Positions 1 through 11,690 of a stretch of DNA of 64,000 bases are shown piece after piece. A program made the translations under genes and the position numbers. The stretch spans positions 6,308,661 to 6,372,660 of the forward strand of contig OX463812.1 of the NCBI GenBank assembly GCA_949825045.1, read 5' to 3'. The notes beneath the pieces were generated by a model. It had not been told where the DNA came from. It did no database searches and worked only from the letters and a program-made list of their open reading frames with translations. Position 1 is the stretch's first letter, and each line of letters opens with the position of its first letter. Source of the DNA: Argyresthia goedartella. Lineage: Eukaryota > Arthropoda > Insecta > Lepidoptera > Argyresthiidae.

Positions 1-256
1 AGCAGCTCCGGAAATTTCACTAGGCCAGCAAGTCAAGTAACGAGTACCTGAGAAAATGTTATAATTTCCACAAGGCTAGCTAAGCGAGTAATCAGTACCT
101 CACAAGAACTGTTAAGGGGGCGTGGCAAGCCGCCCCGGAAAATTCAAATGAGGCTCTAACATGACCCGTTATGAGCTAGCGCCGCTGCCGCCGCCGCCAT
201 GGCCAGCAAGTAGTGCGCACCTGCTAAGATTGAGAGGTGGCGCTTATAACTCATGA
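1..256. other. No gene seen; GCC-rich patch
   Basis: No supported reading frame or repeat match. A short GCC/GCT trinucleotide run lies at about 179-200. The stretch leads directly into a LINE remnant at 257. Confidence 0.4.
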
Positions 257-385
257 TACGACCATGTGTCACAACATCGCAGGGAGTTGAAGTGGCTGCC
301 GATTGCACTCCCCGGCACCCTCAGGGACAGTCCTACTCTGAATATCTTTAAAAGTCGTGTAAAGAAGCATTACCTCTCCCTTTAG
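257..385 (+). pseudogene. Non-LTR retrotransposon ORF2 C-terminal remnant
   Basis: A frame ending at the TAG at 383-385 reads as the last ~43 residues of a LINE ORF2. It contains the usual tail pattern: a basic stretch, a WLP box, then NIFKSRVKKHYLSL before the stop. In Jockey/CR1-group LINEs this segment follows the reverse transcriptase and ends the protein. Only this tail survives, with no endonuclease or polymerase motifs upstream, so the copy is 5'-truncated and inert. AT-rich sequence follows. The call rests on a short match of pattern and could be wrong about the clade. Confidence 0.45.
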
Positions 386-1181
386 AGTTATAGGCATGTA
401 AGTAAGTATGTATTAGTATAGTGTATACAATAGTAGTTGCAGTATATTATAAGTATTAAGTATATTGTTATAGTTATTATATAATTTATTTTATTTATAA
501 TTTTATTTATTGTACACATAGGTCTTATTGCTATGGCCTTAAAAAGTGCGGCCAGGAGGTGCGAAAAGTACTTCTGTAAGTATACTACTTGGGGATAATG
601 CTGTATTGTCTTGGGAATGCTTGAATCCCTCACATTGTAACGATCCCAACATGCACTGTTTAACTAAATCGTACAAAATTATCATAAAATCAAGAAAGAT
701 AGTTCATATCGGTTTGTTGGACTTTTGGGTATAACATAAGTAATAAAGTTATAAAAGCTGACTGTAAAAAATGTGCACCGATTAGTTTTGTTAGACTTAA
801 AAGAAACATTGACCAGAACTATTTAGCCAAAACTCAGTTCTATGTATGGCTCGTTAGGAAGTAAGTAATTTAGACTATCACAAAGTCACTCTTATGATCA
901 TTCGAGATAATAAAATAAAGGTCATTTATCTTCTGGCCAATTACTTGCATCATGGCAAGAAATACGAAGTTCTGGGTAAGCAAGTCATAACTTGTAATTT
1001 GTTATTTTTTTACAATTCTCTGTCCTGCAGTAATTTAATGATGATGGTGTAAAAAAAGGCGGGTACGGCGCGGATGTTTTATTATTTTAAAACGTTGTTG
1101 TCTAAACTAAATAAAGCCAGGGATCGATGCCATTGTTGGAACCCCACTAAATGAATGCCGTATGACATCTTTGAAATAAAT
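386..1181. other. AT-rich DNA without recognised gene
   Basis: Low-complexity TA/TTTAT-rich sequence at 400-520 may be the 3' untranslated tail of the LINE remnant before it. Short frames on both strands have no recognisable motifs. Nothing else stands out. Confidence 0.4.
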
Positions 1182-1430
1182 TAATAATAATAATAATACC
1201 TTGGGCACTATTTACACACATTGATCTGGCCCAAACTAGGATTCCCTGTATCTTGGTTACTAGACAACGTTACACATACTTATAAATACTATACTAAGAT
1301 AGATATACAGATATCACTAGGGTACAAACATCCATTTTCATCGAACAAATATTTGCCCCAACCGGGACTCGAACCTGGGACCCTTGGCTTCGTAGGTAGG
1401 GCACTGCCGACTCGGCCATTCGGGTCGTTG
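1182..1430 (-). mobile_element. SINE1, tRNA-derived, copy a
   Basis: A ~250-bp minus-strand short retroposon. The tRNA-like head lies at the right end: an A-box-like element (reverse complement of 1402-1418) and a B box GGTTCGAGTCC (reverse complement of 1365-1375) form an internal RNA polymerase III promoter. The 3' tail at the left end is an (ATT)n run at 1182-1197. The same head, body and tail recur at 29,421 on the plus strand and 36,196 on the minus strand. It encodes no protein and depends on LINE enzymes for mobility. Confidence 0.75.
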
Positions 1431-1820
1431 AAATTAATTAAGCTCTGATAGGTTAGATTAGGCTCATAATCATTCACTGAATCATTGTTTTTAGGTAACA
1501 TACTAAAATGAGATCCTGATATATTTAATCTTGGTTGCTAATTATTTTATCACCCACTTTGGGCAAGTGTGTGACGTAAAGAACCAAATAAAGTATATAG
1601 CGAAAACCTAATATTAACAACGTTTTATAGGCGGTGGCGAAAAGTTTTCATGTATCAGTATCGTCAGTATCGTTCTATTTCTTGGAGTGGATCTAGGCAT
1701 GGAAAGAACTAAATAGGCTAACTATTATGCTTGTTAAAATAATAATCCTGATAGCACCATGAGTACATGGGCCAATGAGATGACATAGGGGCGTAGTCTT
1801 GAATGAGATTTGGCGATGTG
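1431..1820. other. Unassigned sequence
   Basis: Mixed AT-rich sequence between a SINE and a GC-rich patch. No motif, repeat or reading frame that I can support. Confidence 0.35.
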
Positions 1821-2090
1821 ATTGGTCGAGACTGGAAAGGTAGGTAGTAGAGTAGGTAGGCTGCGCCTACGCCAAAAAGCCGGGAATTTGACAGAGGAGA
1901 CCGGGTTTAGACACGGAACAGGGCAGTCGACAGCGAGGAGGACTTCATCAAGCGGAATAACAGGAAGTGCGGGAGTTTTTCTGGTGCCGGGCGCGAGAGG
2001 CGAGACTGCGGCGTCAGGGGGCCTTCGCCGAGTGGTGAGTAAAGGTACACGTGGTAGGCGTCGGCTGTCGAGTGAAGGATAGCACAAAGT
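1821..2090 (+). other. GC-rich patch with splice-donor-like sites
   Basis: About 270 bp, clearly richer in G and C than the surroundings. It is open in one plus frame (86 codons from 1822) and one minus frame. Two good donor-like sites lie on the plus strand, GTGGTGAGT at about 2032 and GTGGTAAGT at about 2090. The translated products are rich in Arg, Gly and Ser and match no family I know. It could be an untranslated or first exon, or the GC-rich end of an unrecognised retroelement. Unproven either way. Confidence 0.2.
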
Positions 2091-2140
2091 GGTAAGTCTA
2101 TTTTATTTTGTTACATTTCAGAGATGTGGAGCCGCATTGG

Positions 2141-2325
2141 CTGACAATTAGCCCATCGCCGCAGCTATGGAGTAGTAAAGGTTTCCTCACGATGTTTTCC
2201 ATCACCGTTAGAACGTCCGTATAATGTACTTATAATGGATTGATTGTCGCATTGGTACATGGTCGGGAGTCGAACCTGCAACTTCTGTGTGAGAGGCAAG
2301 CGTGGGCGGAGCTCTTTATAATTAA
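2141..2325 (-). mobile_element. SINE3-type retroposon, copy a
   Basis: Contains TTTCCTCACGATGTTTTCC at 2182-2200 followed by a tRNA-like segment with a degenerate B box (GTCGAACC, about 2266-2277). This arrangement is common in moth and butterfly SINEs. The tRNA-like head points to the minus strand. A second, shorter head-like piece follows at 2390. Confidence 0.55.
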
Positions 2326-2389
2326 TCTGATTCGAATCCAGAGAACTGATTATCATCCAGTAGTTATAGTTAATAAATTTATCATTAAG

Positions 2390-2480
2390 TGGCTAGTATG
2401 TCGTACATCGGAGTCGAACCTGCATCTTCTATTTGAGAGGCAAGCGTGAGGCCCATTAGACCACGGAGAATTATAATTAA
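2390..2480 (-). mobile_element. SINE3-type tRNA-like head, copy b
   Basis: A tRNA-like segment with GAGTCGAACCTGC and the acceptor-side block CCCATTAGACCACGGAG read from the plus strand, closely similar to the preceding copy but without its body. The two heads are about 130 bp apart and share flanking words (TAATCTG, TTCGAATCCAGA), so local duplication is likely. Confidence 0.5.
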
Positions 2481-5029
2481 TCTGGTTCGAATCCAGATCA
2501 CTGAGTATAATTCAATAGTTTTAGTTAGTAAATTGATCAACGCTTTTAAATTTATTTTAAGAAATGCAAGACGCATTGCTTTGCCGTTTTGAATCATATT
2601 TATTGATCTGATTCAGCTCTAGAATGATTAAGTTTATGAGGTTTAACAAGCTCTCGTGGTTGACAGAGGAATAGGCCTAAGCCCACTTTGTCAAGTATTT
2701 ATTGCAATCCGGTGACGTGTGCCTAATCTTGTTCGTACTTGCTGTGATTTATATTTTACTGTTGTTTATATATCTATCTTTATGTTACGCGTAATTTGGA
2801 AGATTCGGGTTCGCGACGTGAACTTGCTTAAAACTATTTGCTATTACGTATCACTCATTTCGTATCGGGCAGACATTTCCAGGGGCTGCGCTCGCGCTTG
2901 TTGGCCTAGCAACGCGCGGCGTTACCTGACCATCAGTCGGCTGATCGGGTGAGCTTTGACCTGCTTTCGCGCGGCATCTCAGCGCGCCGGGAACTCCTGT
3001 CTGGTTTGATGCACATTTACTTAACCTAATTTATTGATTGCTCTTCACTTTAAATACCGGTACCGTGTATTGTCAATATTGTCGTTGCTTGTGCTTTTGA
3101 ACTGTACACCACAAGGCAGTGTCAATATAGTAGAAGTTTCGGTCTTAGTAGGGGCGTATATAATTGTTACTGGAACTTTGAGTTAATTATCTCGACTCGG
3201 ACTCCTCATTATACTTATCTGAATAACAAACGGAAAATGTTATGTAGGTACAAAGCGTGTAATGATAATCCATAATGCGTAGCACTGTCGTTCGCCTATT
3301 TAAATAGCTGCGTCGACATGAGATGCGTGTTACTGGGTTTTCAAAACTGATTAAGGTAGATCTGTCGTTGGCTAGCCGCTTAGGTAGGCATTCCCCATCC
3401 TCATATCCTAAACTAAAATTACAGTTGAGTTCTTTGTCAGTTAGCTCATCCTGTAATAATCAAACTGACGGATTAGTTTATTTCCCTTCCTTTGTGTTCT
3501 AAATTTCTGTAAAATTAAGTTACACAGGTAACACTTAGTAGTATTGCGTTAATCTACTTGGCACTTGTATTAATATAACGTTTTATAGAATTACTCTGGT
3601 TACATTTTTCTCCACCTTCCGTGAAGTTTTTTAACTATACCAAATTCTTACGAATGACAGAGCTTGCATTAGCGTTCTTAAAAACCTACATATACTTAAT
3701 TTATCTAGCCTGCTTCAATTGAAGCTATTTTTGATTGTTATTTATTACAGATAAGAATTATGCTGTCGGTTTGGTGTTGATTAAAACTTCACTACCTGGT
3801 AGCCGGAGTGCCTGTTGGCTATTTGTATTGTATATTGAATTGTAATTTATCCTCTTGTGTGATGTGGTGGTTGTGTCATATTGCAAACTTGGGCGAATAA
3901 TAGGGATCTGCCCCTTTGTAGGTGGTGTGATTGCCTGAAAAGTCTTACAGGGTAGGGGATGTACATATTATCATGGCGAGTAGTAGTGGTGCCCGATCAC
4001 AAGGGAGTAGGACACGCCACGCGTAAGAAAGGATGGGAATATGTCTTCCAAACCCCGCGAATTTAATTATTGCTGGCCGGTTCTCGCGGTTGTCTGAATG
4101 GGACAGGTGACCGCGAATACTTCCGAGTCACGTGGCGTTGTTGCAGTTTCATACTGCGGGAATGCTAACGAATTAATATGATTTGCATTCGGTCGAGGAA
4201 TCACACCCGTAGGGAATATCAAAATAGCTCCAAGTTTGTCATTTGACATAAGTACATGCGTCACTTAGAGTCAGTTAGGCCCTATTGTAGCATCCTGTGC
4301 AAAGCTTAGGGAAATCCTTACTCCTCATTAAAGGGAATTCAACAGATCTCGCAACTAGATGTTAATCTAGATGCGAGATCTTTCACTTAGCAATGTTGGT
4401 TGGAATTCACAGGTAGATGCGAGGTTTGAAGCATCTACCACTCCCCCTTCCCCCATTTTTTTATGACAAAAGCGACAGAATCTAGTTTTAGGGAACTGTA
4501 ACTACCTTCCTTAAGTTTATAATTATTCGATGTTTGCCTCGTCCAAGGATCTTTCCAAGTCTTTCTAAACAAATTTTTATGACCAATTACATCACCTCCA
4601 TCTCAAACTATTAATTTCTTTCTCATGGATTTTCTTTACCTATTTCATGCCTCTAAAAGAATCTGGGTTTGCTGAAACAAAAAATTACACAACGTAGCAA
4701 GTACTACCACAGTAATACGATCACATTTGGCCATTACACTGAGAAATATTACTATTGAATATTTCTGCAATTAACATATGCTTCAAAGCTTTTTGTTAAG
4801 AATAGGTTAAAATATAAAATAAAATAATAAAGGGGGGGATCTTTACAACTGCACTCAGGACTCAGTCTTAATGCCCTCGCTTCGCTCGGGAATTAACTCT
4901 TATCCTTGGTGCACTATCTACTGTTAAGGTCTCAAAATATTATCAAAGCTCCTCTATTATATACCTGCCTACAAATCGTCACAAGTGTCTTCAAATAAGA
5001 ACACCGTAACGCCAGTTTTAGATACCGCT
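2481..5029. other. Long unassigned region
   Basis: No gene or known repeat recognised over about 2.5 kb. Notable points are a GC-rich patch at 2,870-3,000, AT-rich DNA from 3,000 to 4,000, and a hairpin at 4,344-4,381. The word CCCTCGCTTCGCTCGGG near 4,875 resembles the hairpin tips of repeat families A, C and E described elsewhere. Confidence 0.35.
4344..4381. repeat. Short inverted repeat (16-bp arms)
   Basis: Arms AGATCTCGCAACTAGA (4344-4359) and TCTAGATGCGAGATCT (4366-4381) pair at 15 of 16 positions around a 6-nt loop. The word TAGATGCGAG reappears at about 4413. Function unknown. Confidence 0.6.
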
Positions 5030-5115
5030 TCATCATCATCATCAGGTGCAGCCACATCGGCCTAGGTACTGCTGGGCAGAGGCCTCTTCTCACGGTCCTT
5101 CGAATACGGATGATC
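5030..5115 (-). mobile_element. RTE-type LINE 3' end fragment
   Basis: A (CATCAT)n run at 5031-5044 is followed by GGTACTGCTGGGCAGAGGCC. That word pair is characteristic of the 3' end of insect RTE-clade LINEs read in reverse (the ATG-repeat tail and the last ORF2 codons). Only the extreme 3' end is recognisable. The remainder to about 5,270 is unassigned. Confidence 0.45.
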
Positions 5116-5370
5116 TATACCAGTATCTAAACCCATCAAATCAAGTTATACCCGTAAACTGCAATTGTCGGCATCAAACACTCAAAGATCAATCGAAGCT
5201 GGCGGTTGCAAAATACAGATCTGTCAACATGATAGGCGGGAGACGTGGAGACCCTTAACAGGTGCTCGATCGAACGATCGTCATTCCGATCTGAGGAAAG
5301 ACAGGGAGGGGAAAAATTCGGTCGTCGATATCGATATGTAACTTTGATACAGGCGTCGTTGATTTCGCAG

Positions 5371-5496
5371 GTTGATGTCGCAGTTGGTTGGTTAAATCAG
5401 ACACTTAACTAACTCTTGGTTAAACGTCGTATTTAATTAACGGTCTAGAGAGTTAGTAAAGTGTCTGATTTAACCAACTAACTGCGACAAATCAAC
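5371..5496. mobile_element. Foldback (MITE-like) element
   Basis: Two arms of about 48-50 bp, 5371-5419 and 5447-5496, are inverted and match at most positions. The stretch GGTTAAATCAGACAC is identical in both. The spacer is about 27 bp. No protein is encoded. Likely a nonautonomous DNA element or foldback. Flanking target duplications are not clear. Confidence 0.65.
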
Positions 5497-5654
5497 ATAT
5501 TCGTCTTTGGTTCCGCTGTCTTGGATAGAACTTATACAGAATTAGCATTTCCACAGGTAGCCCTACTGTTTGTATCACTATATAAGTACTTCCACAGGTC
5601 AGATAGTAGATTTTAGACCATTTTTGCAAGCATATAAATAAACAGTCCCTGTAT

Positions 5655-5760
5655 GCTGAGATGCTAAATGTTGTTTACAAAGTTATTTTGGCGGCTACTT
5701 TCATACTGCATGTATGTAACCAGGTGCCTTAATAAGTATGTATGTGGTATTGAAAGAAAT
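5655..5760 (-). repeat. Family D fragment
   Basis: Matches the inner part of repeat D (47,607-48,018): TTTACAAAGTTATT, GCGGCTACTTTCA, GTAACCAGGTGC, TATGTGGTATTGAAAGAA in the same order. The ends with the conserved GGTTCCGTAC word are missing. Confidence 0.55.
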
Positions 5761-7046
5761 TGTGCCCTCCCCTATTTAATCCATATATTTCTCTAAATTT
5801 TGTTTTTAATATTTTAGTAAAGACCTATATTGCGTATTTTTTGGGTCTGTTATTTCGGAGGTAAGAAGGGTTGGAAAGGTAATTTAATTTTATTAGCTTA
5901 GCATTCCAGGTTTATGAAATATATATATATTTGAAATCCTTGCCCTTTCATTAGAAATGACACACGATACGGGTTGAAAAACATATTAATTTAATTTGCG
6001 ATTTGTCCTCCGATTCTGCTCCCCCTATTTAATCGCTTTTCCCCTTTACGTGAGGCGAATCTGTAAATTTGAATCTTTCCAATTTTTAATAATATAAGAA
6101 GCACATTAAACAGGTGTCCAGTTTTTTGACGTCAGTCTGAATTTTTACCGAAAGTTCTCTTTTTTTTCCTGCGTTTAAGTCACCAAGTTCAAGTGTCCAC
6201 ATTAACCGTCTTGGAAATATTTTTAAATTAATTTTTTTAGGTTACGTATTTGCGTCATGTACAGAAACTATAGTTTTTAATGCATGATCTTTAGCCGATG
6301 AAATTGATATTTTTTTATTAAGGATTTAAAAAAATATAGGTTTCCGCTTTAACAGTATTGTAAGACTAAATATAATTGAAGCTCTAATAGCAAAAATTCT
6401 GTTATGTACTGTCAAAAGTTTTCAGTGCTTGATATATTTTCGGGGATGTTACACGGGGTTACACCCCGAGACACGAGTCTTCACCTAAGCTACCGCACTA
6501 CTAGTATTTCGCTTGCAATTCAAGTTTAAACCGTTAGTTGATCAACTAACGCGTCATATAGTGGGAGAAGCCACTATGGGCTTTAAAACACAGATTTCAT
6601 AACTTAGTTTAAGGTACCACTGTATATTTTCTCCACTGTACCGTATGGTGAATAAATTTCAATTTCATTTTAATTTTTTATATAGTAAGCAATACGCTAC
6701 AGCTTACTATCTGTCGATAGTTGACCAACTGACGAGAAAAAAACGTTAATTTATCAACTTCCGGTTTTGACAATCTTACGATGGCAGATATAACGTCACA
6801 CGCCTTCTCCCAGAAAGGGTCGCAGAGGCACAGAGGCGTTGTGCCCACGTTTAGCAAGATACTCAATACCCCATATTGTCGACATTTTGATCGATACAAT
6901 GGAGCCCATCACTAGTATTTGTAAAGCCAACTCGCCATGTCAGCGTCTCAGCGTCGACCTCGGGGGGCGAGATTAAAAAAGAGCCGATTATACAATCATT
7001 CGGATAGCAAATGCGGGAAACACTGAGCTGCATCATTCCAATGTTA
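5761..7046. other. AT-rich unassigned DNA with a family C scrap
   Basis: Mostly AT-rich. At 6,470-6,510 the words CTTCACCTAAGCTACCGCA mark a small minus-strand piece of repeat family C. No coding signal found elsewhere. Confidence 0.35.
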
Positions 7047-8270
7047 CATCTCGTTAGTGATTGTTATTATGCTAGGGATCGCTAGTTGGGAGTTTGAAGA
7101 GTCCAGTATGACTACTTCCGATTTCGTCAGATTTTAATTTCGTGACGAATCGACAAGTTCCCACAACTACACAACAAAAATAGTGACATATGTAGAAATT
7201 GTGCCAACTGTCAAAGATAGTGACAGCTGTAAACATTTTCATAAAGGTGTCATCTCGTTAGTGATTGTTATTATGCTAGGGATCGCTAGTTGGGAGTTTG
7301 AAGAGTCCAGTATGACTACTTCCGATTTCGTCAGATTTTAATTTCGTGACGAATCGACAAGTTCCCACAACTACACAACAAAAATAGTGACATATGTAGA
7401 AATTGTGCCAACTGTCAAAGATAGTGACAGCTGTAAACATTTTCATAAAGGTGTCATCTCGTTAGTGATTGTTATTATGCTAGGGATCGCTAGTTGGGAG
7501 TTTGAAGAGTCCAGTATGACTACTTCCGATTTTGTCAGATTTTAATTTCGTGACGAATGGACAAGTTCCCACAACTACACAACAAAAATAGTGACATATG
7601 TAGAAATTGTGCCAACTGTCAAAGATAGTGAGAGCTGTAAACATTTTCATAAAGGTGTCATCTCGTTAGTGATTGTTATTATGCTAGGGATCGCTAGTTG
7701 GGAGTTTGAAGAGTCCAGTATGACTACTTCCGATTTCGTCAGATTTTAATTTCGTGACGAATCGACAAGTTCCCACAACTACACAACAAAAATAGTGACA
7801 TATGTAGAAATTGTGCCAACTGTCAAAGATAGTGACAGCTGTAAACATTTTCATAAAGGTGTCATCTCGTTAGTGATTGTTATTATGCTAGGGATCGCTA
7901 GTTGGGAGTTTGAAGAGTCCAGTATGACTACTTCCGATTTCGTCAGATTTTAATTTCATGACGAATCGACAAGTTCCCACAACTACACAACAAAAATAGT
8001 GACATATGTAGAAATTGTGCCAACTGTCAAAGATAGTGACAGCTGTAAACATTTTCATAAAGGTGTCATCTCGTTAGTGATTGTTATTATGCTAGGGATC
8101 GCTAGTTGGGAGTTTGAAGAGTCCAGTATGACTACTACCGATTTCGTCAGATTTTAATTTCGTGACGAATCGACAAGTTCCCACAACTACACAACAAAAA
8201 TAGTGACATATGTAGAAATTGTGCCAACTGTCAAAGATAGTGACAGCTGTCAACATTTTCATAAAGGTGT
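7047..8270 (+). repeat. Tandem satellite, 6 x 204 bp
   Basis: Six head-to-tail copies begin at 7047, 7251, 7455, 7659, 7863 and 8067, a constant period of 204 bp. They differ by only scattered single-base changes (for example at about 7,558, 7,631 and 7,958). A seventh copy stops after its first four bases at 8271-8274. Each unit contains two related pieces with TGTCAAAGATAGTGACA, a small self-complementary block. No frame is open through the array. The unchanging period and high identity point to recent unequal exchange or rolling amplification. Confidence 0.95.
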
Positions 8271-8274
8271 CATC

Positions 8275-8890
8275 CTCCGTCTGCCTCGGCCATCCCACCT
8301 GAGAAAAGATGTGCTTTTCAAGTAAGGCATAAAATGGGAACTGGACTAAATAGGAATTTTATGAATTGATAAAATGATGGTGATCTTTGGTCTCTGCCTA
8401 CCCTATGTATGTACGAATGATAAAATGATGTATTGGATGAATTTAGAACTTGGATGAAAATGTGAATTGGATGATAAACCCAACCGAGACAGACTGGGTT
8501 CACTAATATACCACGTCCCGATTAACTGGGTGTTGAAAATACTTGAGAAGCTAATCTTTTCGTATCAAGGGTTCAAATACAAGTAGGTATCTATCTTATC
8601 TGGATATAGACTTTACTCGTTTAGATTATAGAACAATGACCGATGAAGTATTAACAGTGTATGAAGCATGAATAATAACGCGTCGAACTGTCAGTGACTC
8701 TTATGTACAGTGACATAAAGTTAATTTTATGTGAGCTTGAAAACTTTTTCACTTTGGTAATTATGCCTGCTTGAGAGAGACATAGCTCTGTCCGTTGATT
8801 TACAGCGGAGCCGTTCTTAGAAGTCGCGTTTGACATCTGTCAACAGTGGGAACAGAGCTATTTGGCAGTCTTGTTCTCCTTGTTTCGCTT
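8275..8890. other. Unassigned sequence after the satellite
   Basis: No recognised gene. The pieces GAATGATAAAATGATG and related words near 8,360-8,480 are locally repetitive. The word ACAGAGCTAT or its complement appears three times between 8,780 and 8,925. Confidence 0.3.
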
Positions 8891-8897
8891 AGAAAAG

Positions 8898-8937
8898 GAA
8901 GAGAGACCAAAACAGAGCTATGTTTCGGTCTCTCTTC
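8898..8937. repeat. Hairpin with 16-bp arms
   Basis: GAAGAGAGACCAAAAC (8898-8913) pairs with GTTTCGGTCTCTCTTC (8922-8937) at 15 of 16 positions, with an 8-nt loop. Function unknown. Similar inverted repeats are abundant in the window. Confidence 0.6.
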
Positions 8938-8979
8938 GTACGTAGCAATAATGTATTATGCACACGATGTAAACTTTTT

Positions 8980-9300
8980 TTTCAATGGCAACAAATATAA
9001 TGATCACCAAAAGATTATTTTCTTACCCAAAATGGGTAATTGATCACCAACAGCTGCAGAAAATATCAGGGCGAAATACTGCGGTTACTCAGGTGAAGGG
9101 TAATGTCAGGTTGAACATGTAAGCACAACAAAAAAATACTTAAAACATAAACTTAAGTACACAAAACTTAAAAAGAAGTTAGGTGATCATTTATCCAAAC
9201 ACAATTTGGTGCTAATTTACTAATTCTGGCAGTTTTGGTAATCGTCAATCTGGCAAATTTTCGAATTTTTTGGTAATCGTTTAAACACAAGCCTTTTTTA
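8980..9300 (+). repeat. Family C repeat, copy 1
   Basis: Carries GGCAACAAATATAATGATCA at the left, then the central word block GGTGAAGGGTAA ... GGTTGAACATGTAAG ... ACAACAAAAAAATACTTAAAA and ends near a second GTGATCAT. The central GC-rich hairpin seen in other copies is reduced to a short piece (9,100-9,110). Inverted TGATCACC/GGTGATCA words lie near both ends, so the unit is a nonautonomous, partly palindromic repeat without coding capacity. Confidence 0.65.
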
Positions 9301-9890
9301 ATGTATGAAGGATTCGAATTACAATGTCAAACCTACATCTAAATCGATGGCTAAACCTATACACTATTCAGCAAAAATTATAGACGCGCACAACAATTTA
9401 AACTTTAAAAAAAAATTAAGTGCTCCTTAACTCTACAAAATGGTTTCATTGACTGAATGAATATTTAAACATTTTTCTCATACACCAAGTCTATTTAAAA
9501 TCTTTACTAGATCTAACTCTTATCTTCTGCCTGCTTCACCTACGGACCCCGTGTTGTTATCACAAACACCCTCTTGTCCAACTCATCCCACATTCGGACT
9601 CCGCACTCAGCATCATTCATTCCAAGAAATACTAGCGGTTTGTACAACGGACTGCACCTAAACTTACCTCTTTCTCGGATTCATGCTAACGACTGGTTCA
9701 TTTGGTTCAAAGTTAAGCCGACTTGTAGTACCAAATTATTATTATTTTTTTTGTTGGAGGGGAAAAAAATGTAATTACCCATGCCCAGGAGTCAGACCTC
9801 TCTGCTATGTCCGGGTCCCCACATATTGAGCGGGCATCAGCTCGTGTGCTATACGGACTAAAAACAACCCCTTTGTTTTTACAGTTGTCT
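9301..9890. other. Unassigned AT-rich sequence
   Basis: Possible outer part of the family C copy up to about 9,420. After that nothing recognised. Confidence 0.3.
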
Positions 9891-9895
9891 TAGTA

Positions 9896-9959
9896 AGAAT
9901 TAACTGTGAGCCATGGAGAATTAACTGTGAGCCATGGTGAATTAACTGTGAGCCATGGG
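9896..9959 (+). repeat. Short tandem repeat, 3 x ~20-21 bp
   Basis: The unit GAATTAACTGTGAGCCATGG occurs three times in direct succession, with one-base length differences. Confidence 0.85.
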
Positions 9960-9960
9960 G

Positions 9961-10974
9961 CTTGTAGTACCACACTTTTTGACAGCAGCTAAATACAGGT
10001 ACAGTTTAAAAAGGGTGGGGTTAAATATAACACGGCCAAATTATGAGATGTCGTGGATAACAGGCATATTACCTTAGAGTTCTTGCCCATGTAGGTTGAC
10101 CGTGTTGTAACTAATCTGAATTTAGCGTCGGTCTTCCTGACATGCAACTTAGGGCGGAAATATAGAAAAAACAAGTTAGCACTTATCTCGGGATCACCTT
10201 TAACATTCCTTAGAAAATATCTATTTGTCATATCAAAGTGCTCTTCAGTTAGTACTAATCTCGGGTCAACTTTGACATTTCATATACATTTTCTATGGAA
10301 CGCCAAGTTTGCCATCTGTTGGGCTCGGCCGTCATGACGTCCCAAATCCAGATGCATAGATATTGTGACCGTGCTGTAAGTGCACAATCTATCCATGGCC
10401 AACTATACCCCCCTTTCTATCCGATCCACCCAACCAGCAGAGATTGAAAATAAGTTATTTTTTCTCATTTCGCCTCATAGCCGGGGCGAAGTTGGCACGA
10501 GTTCCTCGGACGGGGCGCTCCATTGTTATATCATGTCTTCTTTCTCACCTAGTGCACACAAGATTGCAAGACCTAAGGCTTTTCACTTGTAGTATTTGTG
10601 TTAGGATTGCAAAGAGCTCAATAAAGGCCAAGTGAGCTTAGGTTACGTAAGATGAAGATGGATGTGTGTACCAGTGGATGGACTATGTAGTTTGTCTCTT
10701 TCCTTTACAGGTGGCGTCACTGGTAAAGATGCGATTTGTTTCCGCTGAGCCATGATGTGACCTGGAAATATTCACAAGGAATAGTTTATCTCGGTATGCG
10801 GCTGATGGAAATGCCGCTGATGCTATTTCAATACCCCGATTAATTAGCTGAGAACAAACAAACAAACCTGCGTTTCTCTCGGGGTCCCAAATCTCGCAGC
10901 GTCGCTTCATAATTAGCCGTATATCATATCAAAATTCTGAAATAAATACTATGTTTAGTATTAACAGGTCCTGA
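9961..10974. other. Unassigned sequence
   Basis: No gene or named repeat recognised. Two short overlapping plus frames at 10,380-10,635 lack motifs. Confidence 0.3.
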
Positions 10975-11166
10975 GGGTGAAGTGTGAGTTTTCCAATAAA
11001 ATTGACTTTACTATCGCGTTGGCGTCAGACGTCAGTATTGTATGGAAAAGTCACGCGACCAGTAAGTCGCAAGCTTGTTAGTCACGTGACCTTGCTAGAC
11101 AAAACTGGCGTTTCACGGCAAAGCGATAGCTAAGTCAATTTTACTGAAAACTTACACTTAGCCCAC
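10975..11166. mobile_element. Foldback element with ~45-50-bp arms
   Basis: Left arm 10,975-11,024 and right arm 11,119-11,166 are inverted copies sharing TAAAATTGACTT, a GAAAA/TTTTC block and CTATCGC-type words. The centre holds two GTCACGYGAC words. Non-coding, nonautonomous repeat. Confidence 0.6.
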
Positions 11167-11514
11167 CTGGAGAGCATCAAAGCTTTAGTGATGCTAATGG
11201 AATATATGGAAATCATAAACACCCAAAATCTCACGAGCCGTGATCTGTCCCTAACGCAAAATTCCCTAAATTACACCTTATTACTCAATGTTCAATGAAC
11301 ACCTCATTTTGATAACAGAATATAATAAACCTAATCACAATATCGTTTGGAATCCGAGAGCCGTACAGCCCCTCAGGACCGTGGCCCTTCATCAGACCCA
11401 CGCGCTGCACATCACGGTGCATTGCAGAATCTTCACCGTACGTTCTATTTCATTTTTGTGTCACTTCCCGAAGCCGAAGCGAAGAATTTTAAATTTATCT
11501 TTCTAAGTTCATTG

Positions 11515-11690
11515 TATTTAGAATCAGAATCAAATGTCTTTATTACTGTAGATATTTACATATACTTAGCAAACGTCATTTTTTGCCTTTCCTCTACATA
11601 GGACCACTGTGGGAGAGAAGGGCGAAGAAACTCCCACAGATTGGTTTTTAGATTAGATATTCTGGTTTGGTACAAGCTGCTTCTTGGTTT
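11515..11690 (-). mobile_element. LINE 3' untranslated end, copy 1
   Basis: On the minus strand this reads as the 3' end that follows the LINE ORF2 stop at 61,160: the words GTGGGAGTTTCT, CTCCCACAGTGGTCC, CTAAGTATATGTAAATATC and CAGTAATAAAG occur in the same order. The terminal repeat AATCAGAATC lies at the left edge. 5'-truncated, non-coding. Confidence 0.65.

Noticed and set aside
7047..8270. Coding tandem repeat
   Set aside because: No frame stays open across the 204-bp units.
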